A stretch of 21,297 nucleotides of DNA from an uncultured Treponema sp. (GCA_905372235.1 CAJPOF010000040.1:1-21297); one strand, 5' to 3'. Shown: positions 1 through 8,395, numbered from the stretch's first letter. A program made the numbers and translations. The notes: generated by a model not told the origin, from the letters alone.

Positions 1-259
1 GGTAAGAGTAGTGAAGTTTTTCACTTTGTTCAACTCCTTTGTTGATTGTACGAAAGTAATTATTATTATATTGCCGATGGATTAAAAAACAAGAGAGAGT
101 ATTGTGGTTTTTAAGATTTTTTCAAAAACGTTTTGTTTATACAAACATTTTTATGCTTTCTTTTTGATTTTTTCATAATATTCGGCGGAATAGGTTCCCG
201 ACTGTGCTACGCCGTTATCCTTCCGTGCGAAATCTATTCCATTTAATCTTTTAAAAAGT

Positions 260-265
260 TATAAT
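260..265 (+). promoter_or_regulatory. -10 box directly upstream of the phosphohexomutase ATG
   Basis: A perfect TATAAT ends 7 nt before the ATG at 273. No convincing -35 is found 15-19 nt upstream and there is no Shine-Dalgarno between the box and the ATG. If used, transcription would start at or next to the start codon, giving a leaderless mRNA. Confidence 0.45.
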
Positions 266-272
266 CCGTTCC

Positions 273-1793
273 ATGACAAAAGACGAACTTTTAAAACTTC
301 AGAACGGAAGCGATATCCGAGGAATCGCACTTGAAGGCGTTGAAGGCGAAAACGTAAATCTTACAGAAGAAGCCTGCCTTAAAATCGGCGGCGGATTTGC
401 AAAATGGATTTGCAAAAAAACAGGAAAATCCTGCGACAAAATCACAGTCGGAATTGGACGGGATTCAAGAATCACGGGTTCATTTTTGGAGCTCGCTCTT
501 ACAAAAGGGCTTATGGCAAACGGAATCAAAGTCGTCCGTTGTGGAATGGCGACAACGCCTGCGATGTTCATGTCAATCGTTTTTGAAGACACGAATTTCG
601 ATGCTTCGATAATGATTACGGCAAGCCATCTTCCGTTCAATCGAAACGGCGTAAAGTTTTTTGATAAAGATGGCGGTCTTGAACACGAAGATATAGAACA
701 GATTCTTGAATTTGCGGACGGCGAAGAAGTTGACGAAATCAAAAAGGCTGACATTTCCAGCTGCAAAACCTACGATTTGATAGAAACTTATTCCGCACAT
801 CTAAGAAATTCAATTTGCAGGGAACTGAACTCAAGCGAAGAGGAAAAACCGTTGGCAGGTCTTCACATAGTAGTTGACAGCGGAAACGGGGCTTCGGGAT
901 TTTTTGTAGAAAAGATTTTGAATCCGCTTGGGGCTGACACTTCGGGAAGCCAGTTTTTGAATCCTGACGGATATTTTCCGAATCATATTCCGAATCCTGA
1001 AAACAAGGATGCGATGAAGGCGATTCGGGATGCGACGGTAAAAAACAAGGCGGATCTTGGGCTTATCTTTGACACGGACGTTGACAGGATGAGTGCTGTC
1101 CTCTCCGATGGAAAAGAAGTGAACAGAGATTCGATAATCGCTATGGTCGCTGCGATTCTTGCTCCTGAAAATCCGGGAAGCACAATTGTTACGGATAGCG
1201 TAACTTCCGACAGGCTTACTAAATTCCTTGAGGAAGAATTGAGGCTCAAACATTTTCGTTATATGAGAGGATACAAAAACGTAATCAACAAGCAGAAAGA
1301 ACTTAACGAAAACGGAATAAATTGTCCGCTTGCGATGGAAACGTCGGGGCATGGAGCGTTGAAGGAAAATTATTTTTTGGACGACGGCGCATATCTTGCC
1401 GTGAAGATGATTGTTGCGCTCGCAAAAGCTTCAAAAGATGGAAAAAAACTTGAAAGTCTGATTGAAAAACTTTCTCCGCTCATGGAAGAAGGCGAATATC
1501 GTTTTAAAATTCTTGCGGACGATTTTAAGTCCTATGGAAAAAATGTCCTTGAAATCTTTGATGAAAGGGCAAGAGAAAAAGGTTATTCGCTTCCCGAAAG
1601 CCACGAAGGTGTGCGGATTTCATTTACGGAAGGCGATGCCCAAGGCTGGATTCTTCTTAGAATGAGCCTGCATGATCCTGTTATGCCCATGAATATCGAA
1701 GGGAATAGAAAAGGCGATCTTGCGAAACTTGTAAAAATTGCGCAAGATTTGATGAAAGGCTTTGAAAAACTTGAAATAAGTTGCCTAAAGTAG
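273..1793 (+). CDS. Phosphohexomutase (phosphoglucomutase/phosphomannomutase family)
   Basis: Alpha-D-phosphohexomutase superfamily enzyme of 506 residues, expected to interconvert hexose-6-phosphate and hexose-1-phosphate in the cytoplasm through a phosphoserine. Visible motifs in order are TASH with the catalytic serine at about S118, the Mg-binding loop DTDVDR at 267-272, and the sugar-binding loop METSGHG at 355-361. The C-terminal domain does not show the usual SGTEP-type phosphate loop. Instead it has an LRMSLHDPVMPMNIEG stretch, which from memory resembles a divergent plastid/plant-type clade. Whether the substrate is glucose, mannose or glucosamine phosphate cannot be read from sequence. 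uppP follows 29 nt after the stop, so the two are probably one operon with an envelope-precursor theme. The start at 273 has no Shine-Dalgarno and lies just behind a TATAAT. The family call is firm, the substrate is not. Confidence 0.9.
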   Translation: MTKDELLKLQNGSDIRGIALEGVEGENVNLTEEACLKIGGGFAKWICKKTGKSCDKITVGIGRDSRITGSFLELALTKGLMANGIKVVRCGMATTPAMFMSIVFEDTNFDASIMITASHLPFNRNGVKFFDKDGGLEHEDIEQILEFADGEEVDEIKKADISSCKTYDLIETYSAHLRNSICRELNSSEEEKPLAGLHIVVDSGNGASGFFVEKILNPLGADTSGSQFLNPDGYFPNHIPNPENKDAMKAIRDATVKNKADLGLIFDTDVDRMSAVLSDGKEVNRDSIIAMVAAILAPENPGSTIVTDSVTSDRLTKFLEEELRLKHFRYMRGYKNVINKQKELNENGINCPLAMETSGHGALKENYFLDDGAYLAVKMIVALAKASKDGKKLESLIEKLSPLMEEGEYRFKILADDFKSYGKNVLEIFDERAREKGYSLPESHEGVRISFTEGDAQGWILLRMSLHDPVMPMNIEGNRKGDLAKLVKIAQDLMKGFEKLEISCLK

Positions 1794-1822
1794 CCGGATT
1801 TTATATTTTTAGCGAGGAAAAT

Positions 1823-2722
1823 ATGACAGTAGTACAAAGCATTATTCTTGGGCTTATTCAGGGAATCGCAGAATTTCTACCGATTTCATCTTCGGGGCAT
1901 CTTGCTGTTGCGCAAAATCTTTTCGGGCTTAACGAAGTTCCGCTTTTGTACGACATCCTGCTTCACGTCGCTACGCTTTTGGCAGTCGTAATTTATTTCA
2001 GAAAAAAAATTGGAAGGCTTTTTTGCGTTTTGGGTCGTTGGATTGTCCGCCGTCCATCCATGCAAAAAGAAGACGAAACGGATTTTCTTTCGGGAACGGA
2101 CGAGCGTGGGCGACGCACAATAATTGCCGTGCTTGTTTCAACGTTCGTTACAGGGGCAATCGGAGTTCTTACAAGCAAACTGATTCCCGAACTTTCGATA
2201 AAAATCACCTGCCTTGGATTTGTCGTAACCGCATTTCTTCTGATATTTTCGTCCGTGATGGAAAAAAATAATGCAAAGCGAACAAAAACTCTTTCCGAAG
2301 AAAAAAAATCCGCCATGCAAACGCACGGAATATCGTGGGTTCAGGCGTTGTTAATCGGATTCATGCAGGGAATCGGCACGCTCCCCGGAATCAGCAGAAG
2401 CGGTTCTACAATCGCCGCCGGGCAACTTTCAAAACTGGACAGAACCGCTGCCGGCGAATATTCGTTCATCATTTCGATTCCGGCAATTCTCGGCGCATTT
2501 GTTCTTGGATTAAAAGACTATCTTGAACTTTTGAAAGAAGGTGCGATTTCGGAAATGCAATCTATAAAAATCGGAGTTACGCTTGCAGGCTGCCTTGTCG
2601 CTTTTGTTTCGGGCTATTTCGCACTTTTTTTTCTGATGAAACTCATAAAAAAAGGAAGGCTAGAATGGTTCGCTTTTTACCTTGTTCCTCTTGGCGTTTT
2701 GGGAATGATTTTTTTGAAATAA
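1823..2722 (+). CDS. uppP: Undecaprenyl-diphosphatase UppP (BacA family)
   Basis: Integral membrane phosphatase of 299 residues that recycles undecaprenyl diphosphate to the monophosphate carrier lipid for peptidoglycan and other envelope polymers; the family also gives bacitracin tolerance. The N-terminal signature QGIAEFLPISSSGHL and the second signature QGIGTLPGISRSGSTI are both intact, with several hydrophobic helices and a short basic C-terminus. I place the start at 1823, not at an in-frame ATG at 1781, because GAGG at 1814-1817 sits at normal spacing and the upstream start would overlap the phosphohexomutase. An eight-A tract at 2002-2009 lies inside the reading frame, which stays open. 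A hairpin followed by T residues after the stop probably ends the two-gene operon. Confidence 0.95.
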   Translation: MTVVQSIILGLIQGIAEFLPISSSGHLAVAQNLFGLNEVPLLYDILLHVATLLAVVIYFRKKIGRLFCVLGRWIVRRPSMQKEDETDFLSGTDERGRRTIIAVLVSTFVTGAIGVLTSKLIPELSIKITCLGFVVTAFLLIFSSVMEKNNAKRTKTLSEEKKSAMQTHGISWVQALLIGFMQGIGTLPGISRSGSTIAAGQLSKLDRTAAGEYSFIISIPAILGAFVLGLKDYLELLKEGAISEMQSIKIGVTLAGCLVAFVSGYFALFFLMKLIKKGRLEWFAFYLVPLGVLGMIFLK

Positions 2723-2736
2723 AAGAACGAATTATT

Positions 2737-2779
2737 CGGAACTCGGAAATCAAAAGGCGTAAGCCGAAATTCCGTTTTT
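2737..2779 (+). terminator. Probable Rho-independent terminator after uppP
   Basis: CGGAA (2737-2741) pairs with TTCCG (2770-2774), and inside that TCGG (2743-2746) pairs with CCGA (2764-2767), separated by a small internal loop. Five T residues follow at 2775-2779. The stem starts 14 nt after the uppP stop. It is interrupted, so only moderately convincing. Confidence 0.5.
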
Positions 2780-2933
2780 AAGGAACGATTTTTATATTTC
2801 TGTTGCAGAACGTCATAAAATGCATTACAACCAACAAAGAAGTTCTGCGGAAGGATTTTGAATCCGGATATGGAAAACTTCAATGTTTTTGGAACGGCAT
2901 TTTTGTTACGTGGATTTTATTTTGGGAGTCGGC

Positions 2934-3533
2934 ATGAAAAAAATCATAAAATATTTTACGGCAATTTCATTTTCACTTGCAATCGCAGTTTTCTCGCCCT
3001 TAAACGTCTTTTCGGCTGAATCAAATCCAGAGGAAAACGCAGAAATAGAAAACGAAAACTCGTCTAAAGATTGGGCTGAAATCGGAAATCAAGGAAAAAA
3101 GGCTTTGAGCGAGGCGGGAAAATTCTTTTCCGACGCAGGGAAAAAAGCCCTTGACGACACCGGAAAAGCCATTTCCGACATCTACAAAGACATGAAAACT
3201 CCCAAATGCTACGGAAAATGGATTTACAAAAACGGAAAATCCCAGACGATAATCGAATGTAAAGAAAACAAAACGATGTCTGTCATTCAAAAATCCAACT
3301 CAAAAACCCAAAAATGGAGCGGCGTGTTCACGGCAACCGCCCACACAATCACGTTTGTAATCGTAAAAGAAAATGGAAAAACGCCCGAACCGAGCGCAAC
3401 GTGGTTTTTCACGTATTCGTTGCAGGAAGGCGGCGAAAGCATAAAATTCCAGTCGATGAATCTTCCTGAAGATGCGGACGGAACAAGTTTCAAAACTTCG
3501 GTTTTGTTCACTAAGTTTCGAATTTTTGCCTAA
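2934..3533 (+). CDS. Secreted protein of unknown function with amphipathic repeats and a beta-rich C-terminal domain
   Basis: I do not recognise the gene. From the ATG at 2934 (GGGAG at 2924-2928, 5 nt spacing) it encodes 199 residues. Residues 1-29 look like a Sec signal peptide: MKK start, hydrophobic core, cleavage near VFSA-ES. An acidic linker follows. Residues about 54-83 carry four approximate 7-8 residue units (GKKALSEA, GKFFSDA, GKKALDDT, GKAISDI), which predicts an amphipathic helix. From about residue 90 the sequence alternates like beta strands (GKWIYKNGKSQ, WSGVFTATAHTITFVI, TWFFTYSLQ), reminiscent of small lipocalin-like domains; that fold is an inference. An in-frame ATG at 2883 would add residues before the signal peptide and is unlikely. 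Only 1 nt separates the stop from nnr, so the two are likely co-transcribed and translationally coupled. Confidence 0.75.
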   Translation: MKKIIKYFTAISFSLAIAVFSPLNVFSAESNPEENAEIENENSSKDWAEIGNQGKKALSEAGKFFSDAGKKALDDTGKAISDIYKDMKTPKCYGKWIYKNGKSQTIIECKENKTMSVIQKSNSKTQKWSGVFTATAHTITFVIVKENGKTPEPSATWFFTYSLQEGGESIKFQSMNLPEDADGTSFKTSVLFTKFRIFA

Positions 3534-3534
3534 G

Positions 3535-5049
3535 ATGAAAGCTGTTTATTCAGATTCTGCAGCGGTCGAAACCGAAGCGAAAGCACGTTTCCATTTTCCC
3601 GAATGTGTGATGATGGAAAATGCGGCTTCCGCTTTGCAAAAAGCTGTCGGTTTTGCGCTAAAAACTCAAAATCGAGCGGCGAGAAAAAGCGTCTTGATTT
3701 TGTGCGGCGGCGGAAACAACGGAGCGGACGGGCTTGCGCTTGCAAGAAGACTTTGCGGAAAAACGGAATGTAAAGTCGTGCTGTTGAAAGAACCGAAAAC
3801 CCAAGAAGCGCAAATTCAGTTGAAAATGGCAAAAGCGGTCGGTGTTTTATTTGAGAATCTTGAAAATTTGGACTTTTCCGTACAAAACTTTCCGGCTGTT
3901 GTTGTCGATTGCATTTACGGAACTGGTTTTCATGGAAAACTTAGCGAAGCGGAAATCGAACTTATCCGAAAAGCAAACGCCCTTCCTTCGTTCAAAATCG
4001 CCTGCGACATTCCTAGCGGAATCGACAAATGCGGAAAAATCGAAACGGTTTTTGACGGAAAGCCGCTGGCGTTCAAAGCGGACAGAACCGTAACGATGGG
4101 CTGCCTGAAAACCGCACTTTTCACGGATTCTGCAAAAAATTTTACGGGTAAAATAAAACTTGCGTCTCTTGGCATAAGTTCTTCGAAATTCGGAACTTGC
4201 GGAAAACCGGACGCTTTCCTTCTTGGGAAAGCGGATTTGGTTCTGCCGATAAGGAAAAAGAAATCTTCTCATAAAGGGGATTTCGGACACGCCGCAATAA
4301 TTCTTGGTGAAAAAGCGGGTGCTGGAATAATTGCCGGAACGGCAGCGTTGCGCTTTGGAGCGGGACTTGTAACTTGCGTTGAAAACGAAAATATTTCCGA
4401 TCGTTTTAAAATGAATCCGGAACTCATGATTGCGCCATCGCTCCCTGAAAAAACGGATTCGCTTTTGATTGGAAGCGGATTGGGGCGGAATTCTGAAAAA
4501 ACAGGCGAATTCATAGAAAAAACGCTTTTTCCCTATGCGGAGACAAAAAATCCGTCGCTTGTTTTGGATGCGGATATTTTTTATGCGCCACAATTTCCGA
4601 GCCTTTTAAAAAAACTTGATTCAAATCCAAACGCACGCACAATAATTACGCCTCACCCAAAAGAATTTTTTACAATCCTTGATTCCGTAAATCTTCTTTC
4701 TTCCGAAGGCGCGAATATCGGTTTTTCCGACGTTGTAAAAAATCGGTTTGAATACGCACGTCTTTTTGGGGAAAACTTCAAAAATGTCGTGCTTGTTTCA
4801 AAAGGGGCTGTAAATTATATAGTTCACGGAAAAGAAATTTATATTGTGGCGAACGGCGCTCCTTCACTTGCGAAGGCTGGTTCCGGCGACGTGCTTGCGG
4901 GGCTTTGTCTAAGCCTTTTGGCGCAGGGAAAATCCGCCGTAGAAGCGGCAAAAACCGCAGTCCTTGCGCATGCAACCGCCTCTTCAAAAATAAAGAACAA
5001 TTTTTCGCTCTCTCCGCTCGGATTGATAGAACTTATTTCTCAACTGTAA
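3535..5049 (+). CDS. nnr: Bifunctional NAD(P)H-hydrate epimerase / ADP- or ATP-dependent NAD(P)H-hydrate dehydratase
   Basis: Fused repair enzyme of 504 residues for hydrated nicotinamide cofactors. The N-terminal half (roughly 1-215) is a YjeF_N epimerase domain with the GGGNNGADGLALARRL nucleotide-binding loop. The C-terminal half (roughly 225-504) is a YjeF_C ribokinase-like dehydratase domain ending with the AKAGSGDVLAGL anion-hole/ATP motif. The two-domain fusion and length are usual for bacteria. I choose the ATG at 3535, 1 nt after the stop of the preceding gene. The longer in-frame reading from 3472 would overlap that gene, and its extra residues do not match the domain start. No strong Shine-Dalgarno is visible, which fits reinitiation by ribosomes finishing the upstream gene. 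Cytoplasmic housekeeping function. Confidence 0.93.
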   Translation: MKAVYSDSAAVETEAKARFHFPECVMMENAASALQKAVGFALKTQNRAARKSVLILCGGGNNGADGLALARRLCGKTECKVVLLKEPKTQEAQIQLKMAKAVGVLFENLENLDFSVQNFPAVVVDCIYGTGFHGKLSEAEIELIRKANALPSFKIACDIPSGIDKCGKIETVFDGKPLAFKADRTVTMGCLKTALFTDSAKNFTGKIKLASLGISSSKFGTCGKPDAFLLGKADLVLPIRKKKSSHKGDFGHAAIILGEKAGAGIIAGTAALRFGAGLVTCVENENISDRFKMNPELMIAPSLPEKTDSLLIGSGLGRNSEKTGEFIEKTLFPYAETKNPSLVLDADIFYAPQFPSLLKKLDSNPNARTIITPHPKEFFTILDSVNLLSSEGANIGFSDVVKNRFEYARLFGENFKNVVLVSKGAVNYIVHGKEIYIVANGAPSLAKAGSGDVLAGLCLSLLAQGKSAVEAAKTAVLAHATASSKIKNNFSLSPLGLIELISQL

Positions 5050-5089
5050 AATCAGAATGCTTTCTCTATGAATTTTCATGCCATTCTTA

Positions 5090-5095
5090 TATAAT
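5090..5095 (+). promoter_or_regulatory. Candidate -10 box for glmS
   Basis: TATAAT lies in the gap between nnr and glmS. Transcription would begin near 5102, giving a leader of about 66 nt. I find no good -35 at 16-18 nt, so this rests on the -10 alone. Confidence 0.4.
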
Positions 5096-5137
5096 ACGCT
5101 GTCGATTTTTACGAGCGACCAAGGCAAGCCCTAAAAC

Positions 5138-5167
5138 AGGAGGCGAAGATTTTTCTTCAATTAAAAT
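5138..5167 (+). promoter_or_regulatory. glmS leader: distant Shine-Dalgarno with an intervening hairpin
   Basis: AGGAGG at 5138-5143 is the only strong ribosome-binding sequence, yet it is 24 nt from the ATG at 5168. Between them GAAGA (5145-5149), loop TTTT, and TCTTC (5154-5158) form a perfect 5-bp hairpin. Folding it out leaves 10 nt, close to normal spacing. An earlier in-frame start is excluded by a stop at 5162-5164. Confidence 0.45.
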
Positions 5168-7000
5168 ATGTGTGGAATAGTAGGTTACGTCGGTTCAGAT
5201 AACGCAGTCCCTTATCTTGTGAACGGACTTAAAAAACTTGAATACAGAGGATACGATTCAGCCGGAATCGTGATTGGAAAAATCGTGGACGCAAAGCCAC
5301 AGTTTCTTCTATATAAAAAAGCTGGAAAACTCAAGCAATTGATAAATATTCTTCCTGAAAATTTAAGCGGTGTTTGGGGAATCGGGCATACTCGTTGGGC
5401 GACGCACGGGCAGGTTACCGACAAAAACGCCCATCCATTCATTTCGAACAACGGAAAAATCGCTGTGGTTCACAATGGGATAATCGAGAATTTTCAAACG
5501 CTTAGGGCAAAACTCCAAAAGGACGGCATAAAATTTACAAGCGAAACCGATTCGGAAACGATTCCCAATCTGATTCAGCAGAATTACAACGGAAATCTTC
5601 TGAAAGCGGTGCAGGAAGCGTTGCATCAGGTCATCGGAACTTATGCTATTGCAGTAACCTGCGTTGACGAGCCGAACAAAATTGTTGTGGCAAAGCGAGG
5701 CGGTCCGCTCGTAATAGGAATCGCCGACGGAGCGTATTATATTGCAAGCGACGTGAACGCCATTGTCGGGAACACTTCCAGAGTGATTTATCTTGAGGAC
5801 GGCGACATAGTTGAAGTAAAACCCTACGGGCTTGAGTTCCCTGAAATTCAGAACAACGACTACGCAAAACGTGTCGAAGAAATTACCATAAATGCCGAGG
5901 AAACGGAAAAATGCGGCTTCGACACTTACATGGAAAAGGAAATCAACGAGCAGCCGGAAAGCATTCAGAGAGCTTTTGCAGGACGAATAGATTTGGAAAA
6001 TCTTACGGCTCGCCTTTCTGGATTTGACGACGAAATATTTAAGAAAATCGAAAAAATCACGACCATAAGCGCAGGAACTTCGTATTACGCAAGTCTTTTT
6101 GGAAATCTGCTTTTTGAAAAATATGTGCGCATTCCTTCCTGTTCTGAGTTTTCAAGCGAGTTCCGCTACAAAAATCCGATTATTCATCACAACGATGTTT
6201 TCCTTGCCGTAAGCCAAAGCGGCGAAACTGCGGACACAATCGAAGCGATGAAGGAAATCCATGAGAAAGGCGGAAAAGTTTACGGAATCTGCAACGTAGT
6301 AAGTTCCACGATAGCACGTATTTCGGATGGCGGCGCATTTATTCACGCAGGGCCTGAAATCGCCGTGGCTTCTACAAAAGCCTTTTCCAATACTTTGATT
6401 GTCTACTATCTTTTGGCATTGAAATTTGCTCGTCAAAGAGGAATGGGCAAAGAGGATGGGTCTAAATTCATCAAAGAACTCCAAGGTCAGCCTGCTCTCA
6501 TAAAAAAGGCTCTTTCAAACAAGGAAAAGATTCATGCGATTGCAAAAAAATACTGCAAGTGTAAAGATTTTCTTTTCTTGGGACGGGGAATAATGTATCC
6601 GATTGCGCTTGAAGGTGCGTTGAAACTCAAAGAAATCAGTTATATTCATGCGGAGGCGTTTGCGGCAGGCGAAATAAAGCACGGTCCTATCGCAATGGTG
6701 AACGAAGGCGTTCCGAGCGTGTTTCTTGTGCCGGACGATTTTTTGCGGGAAAAAATCATTTCCAATATAAAAGAAATAAAGGCGCGTAAAGGTCCGGTAA
6801 TAGCGATTGGAACGGAAGGTGACGAGGAACTAAAATCCATCGTGGACGATTTTATTCCGGTTCCAAAAGTGCAGGATTCGGCGTTCTACGCTTTGCCGAT
6901 GGTTACGATTTGCCAACTTTTTGCGTTCTACTGCGCAAGGGAATTGGGGCATGATGTGGACCAGCCGAGAAATCTTGCAAAAAGCGTTACCGTGGAATAA
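5168..7000 (+). CDS. glmS: Glutamine--fructose-6-phosphate aminotransferase (isomerizing)
   Basis: Cytoplasmic enzyme of 610 residues making glucosamine-6-phosphate from fructose-6-phosphate and glutamine, the entry step to UDP-GlcNAc and peptidoglycan. It begins MCGIVGYVGS, so removal of Met exposes the Cys nucleophile of the class II glutaminase domain (about 1-240), with the HTRWATHG motif. Two SIS sugar-isomerase domains follow (about 280-420 and 450-600), and the protein ends with the family's typical LAKSVTVE. Length is standard and the start is fixed by the catalytic Cys. The 118-nt gap after nnr is too short and lacks the recognisable core of a glmS ribozyme. Control may act through the unusual leader. 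Nearby uppP and the phosphohexomutase suggest a loose envelope-precursor neighbourhood. Confidence 0.97.
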   Translation: MCGIVGYVGSDNAVPYLVNGLKKLEYRGYDSAGIVIGKIVDAKPQFLLYKKAGKLKQLINILPENLSGVWGIGHTRWATHGQVTDKNAHPFISNNGKIAVVHNGIIENFQTLRAKLQKDGIKFTSETDSETIPNLIQQNYNGNLLKAVQEALHQVIGTYAIAVTCVDEPNKIVVAKRGGPLVIGIADGAYYIASDVNAIVGNTSRVIYLEDGDIVEVKPYGLEFPEIQNNDYAKRVEEITINAEETEKCGFDTYMEKEINEQPESIQRAFAGRIDLENLTARLSGFDDEIFKKIEKITTISAGTSYYASLFGNLLFEKYVRIPSCSEFSSEFRYKNPIIHHNDVFLAVSQSGETADTIEAMKEIHEKGGKVYGICNVVSSTIARISDGGAFIHAGPEIAVASTKAFSNTLIVYYLLALKFARQRGMGKEDGSKFIKELQGQPALIKKALSNKEKIHAIAKKYCKCKDFLFLGRGIMYPIALEGALKLKEISYIHAEAFAAGEIKHGPIAMVNEGVPSVFLVPDDFLREKIISNIKEIKARKGPVIAIGTEGDEELKSIVDDFIPVPKVQDSAFYALPMVTICQLFAFYCARELGHDVDQPRNLAKSVTVE

Positions 7001-7164
7001 TTTGCAATCCGGCGTGCGTAAATATAAACGCTGGAAAATTTGATTTTGCGGCGCAATTAAAACACGGAAAATATGCATTTTCTTTGGAATGAGAGTTGGA
7101 CTTTGTCGGAACATATGCCGATTCCGTTTTTAATTTTGAAACAAATGCGATTTAGGAAGTAATT

Positions 7165-8394
7165 ATGAAGGTTTGGATAAAATATTTGCTTGGTGCGCTG
7201 ATAGGAATCGCCTGCGCTTTTGTTCTTCCGGTTTCAAACCCCGGACTTTCAAAGGCGCTTGCCTTTCTTACCGAGATTGTCATCAGGTTCGGGCGAAGTT
7301 TGGTTATTCCGGTGATTTTTTTTACGGGAATCACGGCGTTCAACCGCATAAGGGACACAAAATTAATCTTGAAAACCGGCGTTTGGATTTCTTCGGTAAT
7401 CGTGATTTCGTCGCTTGCCCTTACTTTTGTCGGTCTTATTTCGATTCTTGCCGTAAAACTTCCGAGGATTCCCATAACCGTGGACGACGCGGCAAAAGCG
7501 GTTTCTTTGAATGTCGCAGACCTTTTTAGAGGGCTTTTTTCGTATTCGGGCTTTGACTCTTTGAGCAACGGAACTTTCCTTCTTGCGGCGATATTTTGGG
7601 CTCTTCTTATCGGATTTGCCTCAACCGCCGACCCGATACTTTTTAAGCCGGTAACTCAACTTGCCGATTCGCTTTCAAAACTCATGTACAACATAAACGT
7701 GATTTTCACGGAATTCCTTTCGATCGGAATGATAGCAATCCTTTGTTCGTGGACGATACAGTTCCGGACAATCATAGCAAGCGGAGTTTTTACGCCGCTG
7801 ATTCTTATGCTTTTGGCTGACCTTGTGCTTGTCGCGGCGGTGATTTATCCGGTAACAATCAGGTATCTTTGCCATGATCCGCACCCATACAGGATTCTGT
7901 ACGCTTCCGCCTGTTCCGTGATGACAGCATTTTTCAGCGGAGACGCAAATCTTGCCCTTCAGTTGAATATTCGTCACGGAAAAGAAAGCCTTGGAATACG
8001 ACGGCGAATAAACGGCGTTACCCATCCGCTGTTCAGCATTTTTGCGCGCGGCGGCTCTGCGCTTGTTACGACCGTAAGTTTTATCGTGATTTGGAGATCG
8101 TACTCAAGTCTAAAAATTCCGTTTATTGATGTCGCTTGGATTTTTTTCACGGCGTTCGCTCTTTCATTTCTCTTGGGGGCTATTCCCGCTGGCGGCGCTT
8201 TCGTGTCGCTTACACTTTTGTGTTCGCTTTACAGCCGAGGATTTGAGTCCGGCTACCTTATGTTGCAACCCGCCGCCCCGATAATCTGTTCGTTTGCCGC
8301 CGCATTTGACGCACTGACCTCGATTTTTGGAAGTTATGTAGTCGGGGTCAAGACAAAACTGGTGGAACATCACAGCATAAAGCATTTTATTTAG
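7165..8394 (+). CDS. Dicarboxylate/amino acid:cation symporter (DAACS family), divergent
   Basis: Inner-membrane secondary transporter of 409 residues, predicted from multiple hydrophobic helices and the overall glutamate-transporter-like sequence pattern. The start MKVWIKYLLGALIGIACAF matches family N-termini, RFGRSLVIPVIFFTGI corresponds to the conserved early helix region, and FSGDANLALQ fits the serine-rich re-entrant loop position. The canonical NMDGT motif is not present; the equivalent region reads GVTHPLFSIFARGGSAL. Substrate and coupling ion are therefore unknown. The start is supported by AGGA at 7154-7157. It stands alone: 164 nt after glmS and 516 nt before the amylase cluster. 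The C-terminus is short and polar. Confidence 0.82.
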   Translation: MKVWIKYLLGALIGIACAFVLPVSNPGLSKALAFLTEIVIRFGRSLVIPVIFFTGITAFNRIRDTKLILKTGVWISSVIVISSLALTFVGLISILAVKLPRIPITVDDAAKAVSLNVADLFRGLFSYSGFDSLSNGTFLLAAIFWALLIGFASTADPILFKPVTQLADSLSKLMYNINVIFTEFLSIGMIAILCSWTIQFRTIIASGVFTPLILMLLADLVLVAAVIYPVTIRYLCHDPHPYRILYASACSVMTAFFSGDANLALQLNIRHGKESLGIRRRINGVTHPLFSIFARGGSALVTTVSFIVIWRSYSSLKIPFIDVAWIFFTAFALSFLLGAIPAGGAFVSLTLLCSLYSRGFESGYLMLQPAAPIICSFAAAFDALTSIFGSYVVGVKTKLVEHHSIKHFI

Positions 8395-8395
8395 C

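Noticed and set aside
2002..2009. Eight-A tract in uppP as a possible phase-variable frameshift site
   Set aside because: It is a lysine-rich AAA/AAG context common in this A+T-rich genome, the frame is intact, and a cell-wall lipid gene is an unlikely phase-variation target.
3847..4593. 248-codon open frame on the minus strand inside nnr
   Set aside because: It lies fully antisense to a well-supported enzyme and its translation is rich in Arg/Phe/Lys with no domain, a typical mirror artefact.
5050..5167. glmS ribozyme or riboswitch in the glmS leader
   Set aside because: The gap is 118 nt and lacks the double-pseudoknot core I would expect; only a short hairpin and a Shine-Dalgarno are visible.
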